DNA of 64,000 bases. Origin: UBA4416 sp964541155. Lineage in GTDB: Bacteria > Bacteroidota > Bacteroidia > B-17B0 > Aurantibacillaceae. This document shows, in pieces, positions 62,852 to 64,000 of this stretch. Both the position numbers and the translations under genes were made by a program. The first letter of the stretch is position 1. Every line of letters begins with the position of its first letter. The stretch spans positions 310,001-374,000 of the forward strand of contig CAZIPC010000001.1 in the NCBI GenBank assembly GCA_964541155.1, read 5' to 3'. Under the pieces are notes generated by a model. It saw only the letters and a list, made by a program, of their open reading frames with translations, had not been told where the DNA came from and made no database searches.

Positions 62852-64000
62852 ATGTTAGTAGAACAATTATACACCAGTTGTTTAGCTCAAGGAGCTTACT
62901 ATATAGAATCTGAAGGCGAAGCGGCAATTATTGATCCATTAAGAGATTATTTTCCTTACATTGAACTAGCTTCAAAAAATAATTCGAAAATAAAATATAT
63001 ATTCGAAACACATTTTCACGCAGATTTTGTATCAGGTCATTTAGATTTAGCCAATCAAACAGGTGCTGAAATTATTTTTGGCCCAAATGCAAATACATCA
63101 TTTATAAGCACTATCGCTAAAGATAATCAAGAATTTAAAGTTGGAAAATTAACCATAAGAGTTATTCATACTCCAGGACATACGCTTGAATCAAGTTGTT
63201 TTTTACTTTTAGATGAAACAAAAAAACCACGTTGTATTTTTTCTGGAGACACTTTATTTATTGGTGATGTGGGAAGACCTGATTTAGCTATCAAATCTGA
63301 TTTAACTCAAGAAGATTTAGCAGGAATGCTTTTCGATTCTCTTCATCAAAAACTAATGCCTTTACCCGACGATATTATTATTTATCCTGCACATGGGGCT
63401 GGTTCTGCATGTGGAAAAAATATGAGTAAAGAAACATTTGACACATTAGGTAATCAAAAAAAAACAAATTATGCCCTTGCTAATATTTCTAAATCAGAAT
63501 TTATAAAAGAAGTAACCTCTGGAATTTTACCTCCACCACAATATTTTGCAAAAAACGCACAATTAAATAAAACTGGATATGCTAATTACGAATCTGTCAC
63601 ATTAAAAGGATCTAAAGCTTTAACTATTGATGAAGCTATACTTTTATTGAAAGAAAATGACACAATTATTTTAGATGTTAGAAAGCCACAAGATTTTGCT
63701 AATGAACATATTCCTAATTCAGTTTTTATTGGTATAGATGGTCAATTTGCACCATGGGTAGGAGCATTAATTGAAAACTTAAATCAACAAATCATATTAG
63801 TTACTCCAGAAGGAAGAGAAGAAGAAACTGTAAAACGTTTAAGTAGAGTTGGATATGATAATTGTGTTGGATACATAAAAGATGGAGTAAAAGCATGGAA
63901 AGAAAAAGGTAATGAAACATCTTCTATTTTATCTATTTCTGCTGATGAATTTTCTAACAAACTTAAACATATTTCTATAGATGTATTAGATGTCAGAAAA
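62852..64000 (+). CDS. Metallo-beta-lactamase/rhodanese fusion (CstB- or persulfide-dioxygenase-like), partial
   Basis: The frame is open from the ATG at 62852 to the window end (383 residues). The N-terminal ETHE1-type metallo-beta-lactamase domain has T-H-F-H-A-D-F-V-S-G-H near 53-63, H-T-P-G-H-T, F-S-G-D-T-L-F-I-G-D-V-G-R-P-D-L and Y-P-A-H-G-A-G-S-A-C-G. A rhodanese domain follows (L-D-V-R-K-P near 270), but its active loop reads T-P-E-G-R-E where a Cys is expected, so this copy is probably inactive. A second one begins just before the edge (V-L-D-V-R-K). This order is that of sulfide-detoxifying CstB proteins. It starts 37 bases after the protease gene. Confidence 0.88.
   Translation, partial: MLVEQLYTSCLAQGAYYIESEGEAAIIDPLRDYFPYIELASKNNSKIKYIFETHFHADFVSGHLDLANQTGAEIIFGPNANTSFISTIAKDNQEFKVGKLTIRVIHTPGHTLESSCFLLLDETKKPRCIFSGDTLFIGDVGRPDLAIKSDLTQEDLAGMLFDSLHQKLMPLPDDIIIYPAHGAGSACGKNMSKETFDTLGNQKKTNYALANISKSEFIKEVTSGILPPPQYFAKNAQLNKTGYANYESVTLKGSKALTIDEAILLLKENDTIILDVRKPQDFANEHIPNSVFIGIDGQFAPWVGALIENLNQQIILVTPEGREEETVKRLSRVGYDNCVGYIKDGVKAWKEKGNETSSILSISADEFSNKLKHISIDVLDVRK

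Overview
The window looks like chromosomal DNA from a low-GC member of the Bacteroidota. Four things point there. Gene pairs and families are typical of that phylum: PorP/SprF, GLPGLI, type IX secretion (T9SS) sorting domains of both type A and type B, fused E1 alpha/beta 2-oxoacid dehydrogenase, DUF1573 and DUF5723. Many genes are preceded by the Bacteroidota -7 promoter element TAnnTTTG. Genes lack obvious Shine-Dalgarno sequences. Base composition is strongly AT-rich throughout. I cannot place it to genus. I see no tRNA, rRNA, CRISPR array, phage or insertion sequence. One run of 100 N (12731-12830) marks an assembly gap inside a repetitive gene.

Layout. 1-2883: the end of a TonB-like protein, histidine ammonia-lyase, a TIMP/NTR-like secreted protein and pyrophosphatase, read as one tight run and closed by a terminator. 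2919-9039: a very large type B T9SS cargo protein and a small secreted partner on the minus strand, then divergently a SPOR-domain protein overlapping a PorP/SprF protein. 9068-16079: Ppx/GppA, an unknown protein coupled to a GNAT acetyltransferase, a methyltransferase behind a coiled-coil repeat protein that holds the gap, an FAD oxidoreductase, and queA behind a structured leader. 16133-22778: a minus-strand run of a propeller cargo protein, a DUF5723-like protein and a lipoprotein, then a membrane protein, rarA and a small secreted protein. 23028-32264: metabolism and replication (fused E1, an arginase-family enzyme, dnaB, a secreted NUC1 nuclease, lhgO, an FAH-family hydrolase, gap).

32396-44883: envelope and secretion genes (an outer-membrane receptor-like barrel, GLPGLI, type B cargo), an SF2 helicase, an MbnP/MbnH-like lipoprotein and di-heme peroxidase set, a TPR membrane protein, ribH, and a minus-strand run of three DUF1573 proteins, tsaE and a barrel protein. 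45007-52572: core translation and RNA genes (valS, dusB, rpsO-pnp) plus a serine hydrolase. 52685-64000: a PNGase F-like T9SS cargo protein, another type B cargo protein, an aminotransferase, an inositol monophosphatase family enzyme, a nucleoid-associated protein, a tail-specific protease, and a metallo-beta-lactamase/rhodanese fusion cut by the window end.

Most of this is ordinary chromosome. The points most worth following are: five genes whose TAnnTTTG element lies only 4-5 bases before the ATG, suggesting leaderless mRNAs; a dusB reading frame with no ATG, GTG or TTG early enough to make the full enzyme; a terminator hairpin written into the signal-peptide codons of a DUF1573 gene; the MbnP/MbnH-like pair without methanobactin genes nearby; and a 114-base tandem repeat whose copy number was lost in assembly. 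After start correction no stretch longer than 300 bases lacks a gene.
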